NCBI GenBank assembly: GCA_945876745.1
Contig: CAMCPL010000003.1
Coordinates: 62,001-126,000 of the forward strand
From: an uncultured Clostridia bacterium
Lineage (GTDB): Bacteria > Bacillota > Clostridia > Oscillospirales > Acutalibacteraceae
Reading direction: 5' to 3'
Length of the DNA stretch: 64,000 nt
This document shows, in pieces, positions 41,757-51,661 of the stretch. How positions within the stretch are numbered: the first letter of the stretch is position 1; each line of letters begins with the position of its first letter. The notes beneath the pieces are model-generated. The model made no database searches, was not told the DNA's origin, and saw nothing but the letters and a program-made list of their open reading frames with translations. Both the position numbers and the translations under genes were made by a program.

Positions 41757-43085
41757 TTATTTAACCATTGTTCCGTTGTCGAGGTTGAGCATAATCAAAA
41801 TATCCTCCTCAACGCCGGTATCACAATTTATATAAATAAGTGCGTTTTCGCCTGTATCGTTGCTTGTACAGGTAAATTCATAGCATTGCCTTTCGGTTCC
41901 GCTTTCCTTTGGTATTGTGCAAAGTCTTGTATTTGTAACGGTGAGATATTTTGATAATTTTTCCTGTGCCTGCTCGGATGTCAGCAGGGGAGCGCCGAGA
42001 TTTCTGTCGGTGTGATTAACGAGGTATGTTTTTGCGTCAAGACTTACCGTTTCGCCGTCGGCAAGTGAAATTCCAACCTTGATTAAATCGGCGTAATTTC
42101 TCACTCCGTCCTTGGTATAGGCACAGTTTACGGTGCAAACATTGTTCTGCTGGGCATAGTAACATACCTCCATATCCCTGTAACCGAGCTTTTCAAGTGT
42201 GCTTATTGCAAGGTTGCAGGCGTTTTCACTCGTTATATCCGAGCTGTTTATCAAGCCCGAATAGAGTATTTCTTTAACATATCCGCCCTGCTTCGTTATG
42301 CTCACTGTATATCTTCCGCACTTAAAGGTGTAGCAGGGAAGCCTTGACTTGTCGTCGGTTTCAAAGGTGATGTTGTTTGTGCTTACGCCGAGCGCCTTTG
42401 CCGCAATATCCTTGCACTGCTCCTTTGTGTAAACGTCGGCTGACGAAACGAGCTTCGAGCTTTTGTTTAATATTTGGTCGGAAAACGGTCCGTCATAAAT
42501 CAGTGTAGGGAAATCCTCAAAGGTTTTAGCCCCCTGCGAAAAGCCGTTTGAAAGTGCGCTGACATTGATTTCTCCGCCGCTTGTCACCTGCGAATCTGTA
42601 ATCATTGCACCGCTGTTGACGGTGTTTACCATTTGGTTTGCCTGCTCGGAAAATTTTTGTGCATAGTCAAGCAGGGTTTTGAGTGTTTCGTGCTCGCTGT
42701 CGCTGATTTCCTCGCCGGAGTCTATTTTTTGCCCGATATATTGCGCATAATCACTGCATTGGCTCAAAAATTTGTAGGCGTTGTTCATTTCCATTTGCTT
42801 TATCGGCAGTCGGCTCATAGCGTTTTTTGCCGTAGAGCATTGAGCGTACAAATCCCTGCTCAGGTCATAAAGCTCGCCTCTTGAATTTGAATACAGACTT
42901 TTTGTTATATCCGTATTTACATTGTCGAGACATTCGCTCAGTTGTGCAAGGCTTTGCTGATACGATACCTCAAGCTGTTGCTTATAGCTTCGCATATTCG
43001 TCGTGCTGATGATTACGGCGGCAATAACGATTGCCAGCATAAAGCCGATATACGATACAATTCTTATAAAGCTTCTTTTTGTCAT
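41757..43085 (-). CDS. ypeB: Spore germination protein YpeB
   Basis: A 442-residue YpeB-type protein: one N-terminal membrane anchor (residues 10-30), a helical domain, then PepSY/YPEB-like repeats from about residue 230 (ALGVSTNNITFETDDKSRLP; EKLSKYL). YpeB is needed for assembly and stability of the cortex-lytic enzyme SleB, usually encoded just upstream; no sleB is present in this window. The start at 43085 is chosen by GGGAGG; a longer frame to 43208 would be encoded by the MITE. The MITE begins only 17 bp upstream, so the native promoter has probably been displaced. Confidence 0.88.
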   Translation of the reverse strand: MTKRSFIRIVSYIGFMLAIVIAAVIISTTNMRSYKQQLEVSYQQSLAQLSECLDNVNTDITKSLYSNSRGELYDLSRDLYAQCSTAKNAMSRLPIKQMEMNNAYKFLSQCSDYAQYIGQKIDSGEEISDSEHETLKTLLDYAQKFSEQANQMVNTVNSGAMITDSQVTSGGEINVSALSNGFSQGAKTFEDFPTLIYDGPFSDQILNKSSKLVSSADVYTKEQCKDIAAKALGVSTNNITFETDDKSRLPCYTFKCGRYTVSITKQGGYVKEILYSGLINSSDITSENACNLAISTLEKLGYRDMEVCYYAQQNNVCTVNCAYTKDGVRNYADLIKVGISLADGETVSLDAKTYLVNHTDRNLGAPLLTSEQAQEKLSKYLTVTNTRLCTIPKESGTERQCYEFTCTSNDTGENALIYINCDTGVEEDILIMLNLDNGTMVK

Positions 43086-43102
43086 TATCAAACCTCCCGT
43101 GA

Positions 43103-43380
43103 TAGGCAATGAAGAGTAATCCGAATCTGCCAAAAATGCAGAATTAAAGCGACTTTTGAACTTTTCGTTGTCGCCTTGCGCCAGCAAGGCTTCCATCTCA
43201 AAATTCAAAATTCATCATTACTTCAAGCATTTTTGGTCGAAGAGTTCAAATTGTGCTGATTTGTTCTTAATCAAGGCACAAAAACGCAGGAATACTCGAT
43301 GTATTCCGAGTATTTTTAACGCAGAGTAAGGACAAATCAGCACAATTTGAACCACGTTTCGGATTTCTCTTCATTGCCTA
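43103..43380 (-). mobile_element. 278-bp MITE, copy 2 (inverted)
   Basis: The same element as at 29825, reverse orientation and exactly the same length. The terminal repeats begin TAGGCAATGAAGAGTAATCC and have one mismatch between ends. It is bounded by TA. It sits between ypeB and proB. Internal sequence is diverged by scattered substitutions, so the copies are not very recent sisters. Confidence 0.88.
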
Positions 43381-43422
43381 CGGCTATTATTTGCAATATT
43401 TTTCAAAAAATACATAAATTAA

Positions 43423-43451
43423 TTGCGCCGTGCGATTTACTGTGCTATAAT
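43423..43451 (+). promoter_or_regulatory. Sigma-A promoter of proBA
   Basis: TTGCGC (43423-43428), 17-bp spacer, TATAAT (43446-43451), 34 bp upstream of the proB start. Confidence 0.7.
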
Positions 43452-43484
43452 TATAAGGATTATTGATAATGGAGTATTGTGGCT

Positions 43485-44252
43485 ATGAAAAAGAAGAGGA
43501 TTGTTGTTAAGGTCGGAACCTCAACGCTTACTCACGACACGGGAAAAACGAATATTGCAAAAATAAGTGAGCTTGTTCGTGTTTTGGCTGATTTACATAA
43601 TATGGGACACGAGGTAATTTTGGTGTCGTCCGGTGCAATCGGTATCGGCACGGCTCGTCTTGGATTAGGCAAAAAGCCGAAAAGCATTAAGGGTAGACAG
43701 GCTGCCGCCGCAGTAGGTCAAGGCGAGCTTATGTTTCTTTATGACAAATTTTTCGGCGAGTTTGATATTATTGTTTCCCAGCTTTTGTTTACTTATGACG
43801 CGCTTGAAAAAGAGGACAATAAAACGCACCTTACAAATACCTTTAATCAGCTTCTTGAATACGGTTCAATTCCAATAGTAAACGAAAACGACAGCGTGTC
43901 GATAGTTGAGCTTCTAAACGGCGATAACGACTGCCTCAGCGCAACGGTAGCCGAGCTTATCGAAGCAGATATTTTAATTTTGCTGACCGACACCGACGGT
44001 CTTTACGACAGCAATCCGAGTGAGAACAAAGACGCAAAGCTCATTCCTGTTGTCGAAAAGATAACCGAAGAAATCGAAGCAGTTGCCGGCGGCGCCGGAG
44101 AAAGCGGTACAGGCGGATTTGCAACAAAGGTTAAGGCGGCAAAAATCGCAACTGCGGCAGGTATTCCTGTTGTTGTTATGAACGGCAACGATACGACGAA
44201 GATTTATAACGTGCTAAACGGCGAAAGCGTCGGTACAAAATTTATTCCGTAG
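43485..44252 (+). CDS. proB: Glutamate 5-kinase
   Basis: A 255-residue amino-acid kinase, first enzyme of proline synthesis from glutamate (makes gamma-glutamyl phosphate). Motifs: IVVKVGTSTLT at the N-terminus, VSSGAIGIG, and VNENDSVS; GTGGFATKVKAAKIA binds nucleotide. The C-terminal PUA domain found in E. coli ProB is absent, as in many Firmicutes. ATG 43485 is used; GTG 43479 is an alternative close to GGAG. proA follows after 8 bp. Feedback by proline is expected in the family. Confidence 0.93.
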   Translation: MKKKRIVVKVGTSTLTHDTGKTNIAKISELVRVLADLHNMGHEVILVSSGAIGIGTARLGLGKKPKSIKGRQAAAAVGQGELMFLYDKFFGEFDIIVSQLLFTYDALEKEDNKTHLTNTFNQLLEYGSIPIVNENDSVSIVELLNGDNDCLSATVAELIEADILILLTDTDGLYDSNPSENKDAKLIPVVEKITEEIEAVAGGAGESGTGGFATKVKAAKIATAAGIPVVVMNGNDTTKIYNVLNGESVGTKFIP

Positions 44253-44260
44253 GTGATTTT

Positions 44261-45502
44261 ATGACAGTAAAAGAACTTGGACAGCTTGCAAAAAATGCAA
44301 CGCTGTTTATGTCCTGCGTTACAACCGAAAAAAAGAACGAAGCACTTTTGAGCATTGCAAGGGCGCTTGAGGATAATGTTGAAAAAATTATAAAGGCAAA
44401 TTCTCTTGACCTTGAAGCAGGAAAGCAAAACGGTCTTTCCGACGGCTTGCTTGATAGGTTGATGCTTAATGAGGAAAGAATTTGCGCTATGGCAGACGGT
44501 GTTCGTCAGGTTGCCGCTTTGCCTGATCCGTGCGGTAAAATAATCAGCGAATATCACAAGGATAACGGCTTGGATATAAAAAAAGTATCGGTTCCTATCG
44601 GTGTTATAGGAATTATTTTTGAAGCAAGACCGAATGTTACCGTTGACGCCGCTTCACTCTGTCTCAAAAGCTCAAACGTTGTTATTCTGCGAGGCGGTAA
44701 GGAAGCGATTAATTCAAACATTACGCTTTGCGACATTATGCGAAGCGCAGTTTCAAGCGTCGGCTTTGATGAAAATGTAATTCAGCTTGTGACCGATACA
44801 AGTCGTCAGTCTTCGGTTGATATGATGAATATGAACGATTATCTTGATTGTCTTATTCCACGAGGCGGCAAGGGACTTATCAAGGCGGTTGTTGAAAATT
44901 CAACCGTGCCGGTTATTGAAACAGGCTCGGGTAACTGTCATATTTATGTTGATGAAGACGCCGATATTGATATGGCAAGCGAGATTATTTTCAATGCAAA
45001 AACGCAGAGAATATCTGTGTGCAACGCCTGTGAAAGTCTTGTGATCCACAGTGCTATTATTGACAGAGCTTTGCCTGTTATTGCAAAAAAGCTGAAGGCG
45101 AAGAATGTAGAAATTCGTGGCGATGAAAGGGCGCAGAGCGCTTGTGATTGTGTAATTCCCGCAAGTAACGAGGATTTTTATACCGAATATCTCGATTATA
45201 TTATTAGCGTTAAAACTGTTGACAGCGTGCAGGAAGCTATTTCGCATATAAATTCTCATTCAACAGGTCACAGCGAGGCGATTATTACAAATAATAATGA
45301 AAATGCCGAGTTGTTTTTGAAGTGTATTGACAGTTCATCGGTTTATGTTAACGCTTCAACACGTTTTACGGACGGGTGTGAATTTGGGCTCGGAGCCGAA
45401 ATCGGAATTTCGACTCAAAAGCTCCACGCACGCGGACCTATGGGACTTGAACAGCTTACCTCAACAAAGTATTTGATTTACGGAAACGGTCAGGTAAGAT
45501 AA
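44261..45502 (+). CDS. proA: Glutamate-5-semialdehyde dehydrogenase (gamma-glutamyl phosphate reductase)
   Basis: A 413-residue ALDH-fold enzyme, second step of proline synthesis, NADPH-dependent. It has IGVIGIIFEARPNVTVDAA, LRGGKEAINSN and the catalytic Cys in ISVCNACESLVIH. FGLGAEIGISTQKLHARGPM at the C-terminal end is typical. It lies directly after proB. No proC is present in the window. Confidence 0.95.
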   Translation: MTVKELGQLAKNATLFMSCVTTEKKNEALLSIARALEDNVEKIIKANSLDLEAGKQNGLSDGLLDRLMLNEERICAMADGVRQVAALPDPCGKIISEYHKDNGLDIKKVSVPIGVIGIIFEARPNVTVDAASLCLKSSNVVILRGGKEAINSNITLCDIMRSAVSSVGFDENVIQLVTDTSRQSSVDMMNMNDYLDCLIPRGGKGLIKAVVENSTVPVIETGSGNCHIYVDEDADIDMASEIIFNAKTQRISVCNACESLVIHSAIIDRALPVIAKKLKAKNVEIRGDERAQSACDCVIPASNEDFYTEYLDYIISVKTVDSVQEAISHINSHSTGHSEAIITNNNENAELFLKCIDSSSVYVNASTRFTDGCEFGLGAEIGISTQKLHARGPMGLEQLTSTKYLIYGNGQVR

Positions 45503-45520
45503 AATAAAGAGGTTTTAGTT

Positions 45521-46948
45521 TTGGATAAATACAAAAAATTAGCGACTAATACAATAATTTTTGCAATCAGCAAGTTTTCGTCGTCGGTGCTGTCGTTTTT
45601 GCTTATGCCGTATGTTACGGCGAAGCTCGTTTCGGCGGATTATTCCACAGCCGACCTTATTCAGCAAACGGCAAATGTGCTTATTCCTATTGTATTTTTG
45701 CAGGTTAACAGTGCGGCGCTTCGATTTGCCCTTGATAAACAAACTGTAAAAAGAGACGTTTTCTCTGTCGGTCTTCGAGTGACCTTGCAGGGCTTTTTGG
45801 TGTTTTTGATATTCTATTATCCGATTTCTTTGATAAATATTAATGACACTCCGCTCGGCGACTATGCACCACTTATCTATATATTTGTGCTTGTTTCGGG
45901 TATGCGCCAGCTTTGTCAGCAGTTTGTTCGAGGCTGCGGTCACGTTAAGCTTTATGCCGCAGACGGTATTTTGGCAACTGCCACAACTCTTGCCTTTAAC
46001 CTTATTTTCCTCGGCCCGCTTAATATGGGTATTTACGGATATGTTTTTGCTATTATTGCCTCCGACGCCTGCTCGGTACTGTTTTTGTTTGTCGGTGCAA
46101 GGCTTTGGAAAAATGTTACGTTTAAGAAAATACCGTCTGACACACGCCGTGATATGCTCAAGTACAGTATTCCTATGGTGCCTACCATTATTCTGTGGTG
46201 GATAATCAACGTTTCCGATAGGTATATGGTAACCGGATTTGTAGGCGGTGCCGAAAACGGACTTTATACAGCCGCTTCTAAAATACCTAATTTTGTTATA
46301 TTATTTTCAACTGTATTTATTGACGCTTGGCAGCTTTCTGCGGTTGATGAATATGACAGCGAGAGCAGGGAGCACTTCTTTACAAAGGTGTTTAGAGTGT
46401 ATTCCGGCGGCGTATTTGTTGTTGCCTCGGCTTTGATTTTAGTTTGTCAAATACTGACGAAAATCCTTGTTGCAGACAGCTATTATACCTCGTGGAGATA
46501 CGTTCCAGTTTTGATTATCGCAACGAGCTTTTCGTGTCTTGTCAACTTCCTTGCTTCGATTTATATGGCTGAAAAGAAGTCGTTTATGGGTATGGTAACG
46601 GCTTTGTCGGGCGCATTTACAAATATCATTCTTAATCTTGTTCTTATCCCTGTTATGGGTGCAAACGGTGCCGCTGTTGCAACTGTTATCTCGTTTATAG
46701 TTGTTTTTGTTTTCAGAGGACAAAATACGAGAAAGTATCTTAAATTTGATATGAAGCCGGTTGCTTTAATATCGGAAACACTCATTTTGGCTCTTCAATG
46801 CGTTGCTATGCTCGTGCTTGAAAAGGGCGTAGTGATGTATTGCATTGAGGGTGCACTCTTTGTGTTGATGCTTTTGTTTAATATTAAGCCGATTAAAGAG
46901 CTTATCACTCTTGTTTTAGGCAGATTTTTACCAAAGAAAAAGGCGTGA
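45521..46948 (+). CDS. Flippase-like polysaccharide export protein (MOP superfamily)
   Basis: A 475-residue membrane protein with about 12-14 hydrophobic segments, of the Wzx/PST-type flippase group. KFSSSVLSFLLMPYVTAKLV near the start and GLYTAASKIPNF in the middle are typical. It should flip a lipid-linked oligosaccharide across the membrane. A TTG start at 45521 is supported by AAAGAGG 8 bp before it; the first ATG lies well inside. It may supply a surface polymer, but no glycosyltransferases are adjacent. Confidence 0.82.
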   Translation: MDKYKKLATNTIIFAISKFSSSVLSFLLMPYVTAKLVSADYSTADLIQQTANVLIPIVFLQVNSAALRFALDKQTVKRDVFSVGLRVTLQGFLVFLIFYYPISLININDTPLGDYAPLIYIFVLVSGMRQLCQQFVRGCGHVKLYAADGILATATTLAFNLIFLGPLNMGIYGYVFAIIASDACSVLFLFVGARLWKNVTFKKIPSDTRRDMLKYSIPMVPTIILWWIINVSDRYMVTGFVGGAENGLYTAASKIPNFVILFSTVFIDAWQLSAVDEYDSESREHFFTKVFRVYSGGVFVVASALILVCQILTKILVADSYYTSWRYVPVLIIATSFSCLVNFLASIYMAEKKSFMGMVTALSGAFTNIILNLVLIPVMGANGAAVATVISFIVVFVFRGQNTRKYLKFDMKPVALISETLILALQCVAMLVLEKGVVMYCIEGALFVLMLLFNIKPIKELITLVLGRFLPKKKA

Positions 46949-46963
46949 TACGGCGCCTTTTTC
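46936..46963 (+). terminator. Intrinsic terminator after the flippase gene
   Basis: AAAAAGGCG pairs with CGCCTTTTT around a short loop. It partly overlaps the flippase stop and is followed by CTTATTT. Confidence 0.75.
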
Positions 46964-47035
46964 TTATTTAAGTATATAAATACACAATAATAGCATATAT
47001 TAATTGGTAGATTTGCACATTTTTGGATATATTAC

Positions 47036-47064
47036 TTGCATATCGGCAGTTTTTAGTATATAAT
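47036..47064 (+). promoter_or_regulatory. Sigma-A promoter of the glycogen phosphorylase gene
   Basis: TTGCAT (47036-47041), 17-bp spacer, TATAAT (47059-47064), about 55 bp upstream of the ATG. Confidence 0.75.
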
Positions 47065-47119
47065 AAACAAAATTATTTGTATATCGTATGAAATTAACTA
47101 TATTTTTTGGAGGAATTGT

Positions 47120-49732
47120 ATGAAAACAACTATTTCTACCGCACAGGCTAAAAAGCTTATTACCGATAAGCTTTCACATTTTTTCGGTGTTTCACCTAAG
47201 GACGCAAGCGACGAGCAGTACTATAAAGCAGTCGCTATGATAATTCGTGACAGATTGAGTGAGCAAAACAGCGAGTTCAGACATACTGCCGAAAATCAGG
47301 ATTCAAAGCAGATTTATTATCTGTGTATGGAATTTTTGATGGGTAGATCGCTCAAAAACAATCTTTATAATCTCGGTCTTACTTCTGTTTTTGATGAGGC
47401 GCTTGCTTCGATGGGAGTTAAACTTGACAATCTCTACGAATTAGAGCCGGATGCAGGCTTGGGTAACGGCGGCTTGGGAAGACTTGCCGCTTGCTATCTC
47501 GACGGTCTTGCAACAACCGGTTTTCAGTCAATGGGCTATTCTCTGCGCTATGAAGCAGGTATATTTAAGCAAAAGCTGATTGACGGCTGGCAGACAGAGC
47601 TTCCCGATTTCTGGCTTCCCGGCGGTGAGGTTTGGCTTGTACCTCGTGAAGAGCGTGCCTGCAAGGTTCTTTTCGAGGGCTATATTGAGGATTCTTGGGA
47701 CGGAGATTTCCACCATGTAAATCATAAAAACGCAAATGTTGTAGAGGCTGTTCCGTATGATATGTATGTATCGGGCAAGGGTGAGGGCGTTGCACGTTTA
47801 AGACTTTGGGCTTCTAAAAAGCCGGAGCTTGATATGACCTTGTTCAATGAAGGCTCATATATGAAGGCTATGGAGCAGTCTGCAATGGCTGAGGCCATTA
47901 CAAAGGTATTGTATCCTGCCGACAACTCACCGGAGGGTAAGTCACTCAGACTTCGTCAGCAGTATTTCCTCGTATCTGCTTCGATTCAGGATATTATTCA
48001 GCGACACCTTACAAAGTACGGCACTCTTGATAATCTTCCCGATAAGGTTGCTATTCATATAAATGATACCCACCCGACTATGGCAATTCCGGAGCTTATG
48101 AGAATTATGCTTGACGAGTGCGGTTACAGCTGGGATAAGGCTTGGTCTATTGTAACGAGAACCGTTGCATATACAAACCATACTGTTATGAAGGAAGCGC
48201 TTGAATGTTGGAGCGAGGAGCTTTATTCACGTATGCTTCCGAGAATTTACCAGATTACAAAGGAAATTGATAACCGCTTCAGAGCATATATTTGGTCTGT
48301 TACACATGACGCAGGCAGAGTTGAGAGAATGGCTGTTGTATCAAACGGCGTTGTTCGTATGGCAAATCTCTGTGTTATCGGCTCACATAGCGTAAACGGC
48401 GTTTCTGCGCTTCACAGCGAAATTTTGAAGGAAACGGTATTCAACGACTTTTATAACATCACTCCCGAAAAGTTCTGCAATGTAACAAACGGTATTGCAT
48501 TCCGCCGCTGGATTTGTCAGTCTAACCCTGCGCTTACCGAATTTATCACCTCGCTTATCGGCGACGGCTTCATTACAAAGAGCGAGGAGCTTTTGAAGCT
48601 TCGTGACTATAAGGACGATAAAAAGGTTCTTGCAAAGCTCGATGAAATTAAGCACGAGAATAAGGTTCGCTTTGCAAAGATTATCAAAAAGCGCAACGGT
48701 ATTGATATTAACCCTGACTCAATTTTTGACGTTCAGGTTAAGCGCCTTCACGAGTATAAGAGACAACAGCTCAATGTTCTCAATATTATCAGCGAATATC
48801 TTATGCTCAAAGAAAATCCGAATGCCGATTATTATCCGAAGACATATATCTTCGCGTCAAAAGCGGCTCCTGGCTACTATATGGCAAAGAAGATTATTCA
48901 GCTTATCGACTCTTTGTCACATGTTATTAATAATGACCCTGACGTTGCAGGAAAATTAAAGGTTGTTTTCCTTGAAGATTATAATGTATCGCTTGCAGAG
49001 GTTCTTATGCCTGCTGCCGATATCAGCGAGCAGATTTCACTTGCAGGAACAGAGGCTTCCGGTACAGGTAATATGAAGCTTATGCTCAACGGTGCCGTAA
49101 CTCTCGGTACAATGGACGGCGCAAATGTTGAAATCTTTGAGGCTGTCGGTGAGGAGAATATCTGCATCTTCGGTATGACAACTCCGGAGGTTAATCGCGT
49201 AAAGGCTGACGGCTATAATCCTCAAACCTATATCAACAATAACGAAGCGCTTGCAAAGGCTATGGCGTTTATCAAAAACGGCGTAAATGGTAAGAACTTC
49301 GATGAAATTTACTACGCTTTGGCTAATAAGGATCAGTATATGGCTCTTGCCGATTTCACCGATTACCAAAGGGCGCAAAGAGAGATTTCAAAGGCATATG
49401 CCGACAGAGAGCGCTTTGTTAAGATGTCGCTTATGAATATTTCCGGTGCAGGAATATTCTCTGCCGATAGGTCGATTATGGATTACGCAAGCTATATTTG
49501 GAACACGAAGCCTGTTCAGTTTGAAAAGGAAACTCCGAAGCAGGCAAAGAAATCCGCTCCAATGGCTTCGAAGAAAAAGGCAACCGAAAAGAAAGCCGAA
49601 GAAAAGAAGCCTGTTGAGAAGAAGATTGATAAAAAGGCAGAGCCGAAATCTGTCGAAAAGAAAGCAGAAAAGAAAACGGGAAAGAAAGCAGAAAAGAAAC
49701 CTGCTGCAAAGAAAAATTCAAAGAAGAAATAA
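47120..49732 (+). CDS. glgP: Glycogen/starch phosphorylase with a Lys-rich tail
   Basis: An 870-residue GT35 phosphorylase that releases glucose 1-phosphate from alpha-1,4-glucan. PLP binds K653 in EASGTGNMKLMLNGA; DAGLGNGGLGRLAACYLD and MEFLMGRSLKNNL are N-terminal signatures. Catalytic sequence ends near residue 805. The last 60 or so residues are a low-complexity tail of Lys, Glu, Ala and Pro (for example KKKATEKKAEEKKPVEKKID), unlike the usual 800-815-residue enzyme. The tail resembles histone-H1-like or ribosome-anchoring extensions. The GH13 gene follows after 9 bp, making a glucan-use pair. Confidence 0.95.
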   Translation: MKTTISTAQAKKLITDKLSHFFGVSPKDASDEQYYKAVAMIIRDRLSEQNSEFRHTAENQDSKQIYYLCMEFLMGRSLKNNLYNLGLTSVFDEALASMGVKLDNLYELEPDAGLGNGGLGRLAACYLDGLATTGFQSMGYSLRYEAGIFKQKLIDGWQTELPDFWLPGGEVWLVPREERACKVLFEGYIEDSWDGDFHHVNHKNANVVEAVPYDMYVSGKGEGVARLRLWASKKPELDMTLFNEGSYMKAMEQSAMAEAITKVLYPADNSPEGKSLRLRQQYFLVSASIQDIIQRHLTKYGTLDNLPDKVAIHINDTHPTMAIPELMRIMLDECGYSWDKAWSIVTRTVAYTNHTVMKEALECWSEELYSRMLPRIYQITKEIDNRFRAYIWSVTHDAGRVERMAVVSNGVVRMANLCVIGSHSVNGVSALHSEILKETVFNDFYNITPEKFCNVTNGIAFRRWICQSNPALTEFITSLIGDGFITKSEELLKLRDYKDDKKVLAKLDEIKHENKVRFAKIIKKRNGIDINPDSIFDVQVKRLHEYKRQQLNVLNIISEYLMLKENPNADYYPKTYIFASKAAPGYYMAKKIIQLIDSLSHVINNDPDVAGKLKVVFLEDYNVSLAEVLMPAADISEQISLAGTEASGTGNMKLMLNGAVTLGTMDGANVEIFEAVGEENICIFGMTTPEVNRVKADGYNPQTYINNNEALAKAMAFIKNGVNGKNFDEIYYALANKDQYMALADFTDYQRAQREISKAYADRERFVKMSLMNISGAGIFSADRSIMDYASYIWNTKPVQFEKETPKQAKKSAPMASKKKATEKKAEEKKPVEKKIDKKAEPKSVEKKAEKKTGKKAEKKPAAKKNSKKK

Positions 49733-49741
49733 TATATAATT

Positions 49742-51601
49742 ATGTATATTTTTAATTCACGAAATGTTGAATATAAAGATAAGGTGAGAGCTGTTGCCGT
49801 TGACGAAAAGGTAAAGCTCCGCCTTATCCTGCCTCGCTCAATGTCTTGCAGTGGGGCTTTTCTTTGCGTTCATAAGGAAAATGAGCAGGAAGTAAAGTAT
49901 TCTATGTTTTGGGCAGGAATGTGCGGCGACGACAACGAATATTGGGAACTTCATTTTTCTGCCGACAGCGAGGGACTTTATTGGTACCATTTTCAGCTTG
50001 AAACGCCGTGGGGCAGAAGTTTTGTTCGTAATGTCGGACACGGCATAGGCGATTTTGCGCCTGACGGTGCGGATTTTCAGCAGACCGTGTACAAAAAAGA
50101 TTTCAAAACTCCCGATTGGTTAAAGGGTGGATTGATTTATCAAATTTTCCCCGATAGATTTTATAATTCCGGACAAAAGAAAACAGGCTATCGCAAAAGC
50201 CGAGTTCTTCGTAAATGGGGCGATGAGCCCTATTGGCGAGAGGAACAGATGAACGGAATATGGAATAACGACTATTTCGGCGGCGACCTAAAGGGAATAG
50301 AACAAAAGCTGCCGTATTTAAGCGATTTAGGCGTAACCTGTATTTATCTTAATCCGATTTTTGAAGCAAATTCGAATCACAGATACGACACCGCCGATTA
50401 TGAAAAAATCGATCCTCTTTTGGGAACACAGGCAGATCTTGAAAGCTTGTGCAAAACCGCAAAAGAAAAGTACGGTATAAGAATAATTCTTGACGGAGTG
50501 TTCAGCCATACAGGCTGTGACAGTAAATATTTCAATCTTTATTCGAATTATGACAGCGTCGGCGCGTACAACAGCCCTGACAGTCCGTATTTCAGCTGGT
50601 ATAAATTTCTCGACTACCCTGATGAATATCATTCGTGGTGGGGGATTAAGCTGCTTCCCGAAATAGTGGAGGAGGACGAGAGCTATCGTAATTATATTTG
50701 CGGTGAAAACGGAATACTGAAAAAATGGCTTCGCTGCGGAATTGACGGTTGGCGTCTTGATGTTGCCGATGAATTGCCGGACATCTTTTTAGATGAGCTT
50801 CGTAAAGCCGTTAAAGAGGAAAACGAAGATGCGATTATTATCGGCGAGGTTTGGGAGGATGCAACAACAAAGTTTGCCTATAACGAACGCCGCCGTTATT
50901 TGCTCGGAGACCAGCTTGACAGCGTAATGAATTATCCGTTTGCTAACGCGGTTCTCAATTTTGTAAGGTACAAAAACGCCGATTCGTTTTTTGATTCCGT
51001 AATGTCAATTGTTGAAAATTATCCGCCGCAGGTAACCCATTGCCTGATGAATCATATCGGAACTCACGATACCGAAAGAGCAATAACACGCCTTGCAGGC
51101 GAAAGTTGTGAGGGCTATGGCAGACATTGGCAGCACGAACACAATATACTCAGCGATGACGACTATTCAAAGGGCGTTTTAATGCTCAAAATTGCTTCAC
51201 TTTTGCAATATACTCTCCCCGGTGTGCCGTCTCTCTATTACGGTGATGAGGTAGGCCTGCAGGGTATGAAAGACCCGTTTAACCGTACCTGTATGGAATG
51301 GGATAATCAAAACACGCAGCTTTTGAAATGGTACAAACGGCTCGGCGAAATACGAAAGGGAAGTCACGTTTTTTCAGACGGCGAATTTATTCCTGTTTAT
51401 TGCTCGCATAAAACCGTCGCTTATGTCAGATGTGATGAAAAATACGAAGCACTCATTGCGGTCAATCTTGACGACGAAACGGTCAAAATACCTGTTGACG
51501 GAGTGTGGAAAAATTGTTATAGTTTCTTTGACGCTTGCGTAAAGGATTCTACCGTCACGCTTGATTCTATGCAGTATGCACTTTTTCTTCGTGAAAGATA
51601 A
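49742..51601 (+). CDS. GH13 alpha-glucan hydrolase (neopullulanase/cyclomaltodextrinase-like)
   Basis: A 619-residue GH13 protein: an N-terminal beta domain (about 1-115), then a barrel beginning GGLIYQIFPDRFYNSG. Catalytic residues: nucleophile D340 in GWRLDVADELP, acid/base E369 in IIGEVWEDA, and transition-state Asp in GTHDTERA. An N domain plus this barrel fits the GH13_20-like intracellular maltogenic amylases and neopullulanases. No signal peptide is seen. It probably supplies linear dextrins to the adjacent phosphorylase. Confidence 0.9.
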   Translation: MYIFNSRNVEYKDKVRAVAVDEKVKLRLILPRSMSCSGAFLCVHKENEQEVKYSMFWAGMCGDDNEYWELHFSADSEGLYWYHFQLETPWGRSFVRNVGHGIGDFAPDGADFQQTVYKKDFKTPDWLKGGLIYQIFPDRFYNSGQKKTGYRKSRVLRKWGDEPYWREEQMNGIWNNDYFGGDLKGIEQKLPYLSDLGVTCIYLNPIFEANSNHRYDTADYEKIDPLLGTQADLESLCKTAKEKYGIRIILDGVFSHTGCDSKYFNLYSNYDSVGAYNSPDSPYFSWYKFLDYPDEYHSWWGIKLLPEIVEEDESYRNYICGENGILKKWLRCGIDGWRLDVADELPDIFLDELRKAVKEENEDAIIIGEVWEDATTKFAYNERRRYLLGDQLDSVMNYPFANAVLNFVRYKNADSFFDSVMSIVENYPPQVTHCLMNHIGTHDTERAITRLAGESCEGYGRHWQHEHNILSDDDYSKGVLMLKIASLLQYTLPGVPSLYYGDEVGLQGMKDPFNRTCMEWDNQNTQLLKWYKRLGEIRKGSHVFSDGEFIPVYCSHKTVAYVRCDEKYEALIAVNLDDETVKIPVDGVWKNCYSFFDACVKDSTVTLDSMQYALFLRER

Positions 51602-51632
51602 CATTAATATTTCTTAATGTTAAAAAAATATC

Positions 51633-51661
51633 TTTACTTAGTGTTGATGTTATTGTATAAT
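51633..51661 (+). promoter_or_regulatory. Probable sigma-A promoter of the ACP-MBOAT-SGNH set
   Basis: TTTACT (51633-51638), 17-bp spacer, TATAAT (51656-51661). The 100-nt leader contains a small GGAC/GTCC hairpin near the ribosome site; its meaning is unclear. Confidence 0.55.

Noticed and set aside
41757-43208. Longer ypeB start inside the MITE
   Set aside because: The extra 41 residues are encoded by the mobile element, and GGGAGG fits the ATG at 43085.
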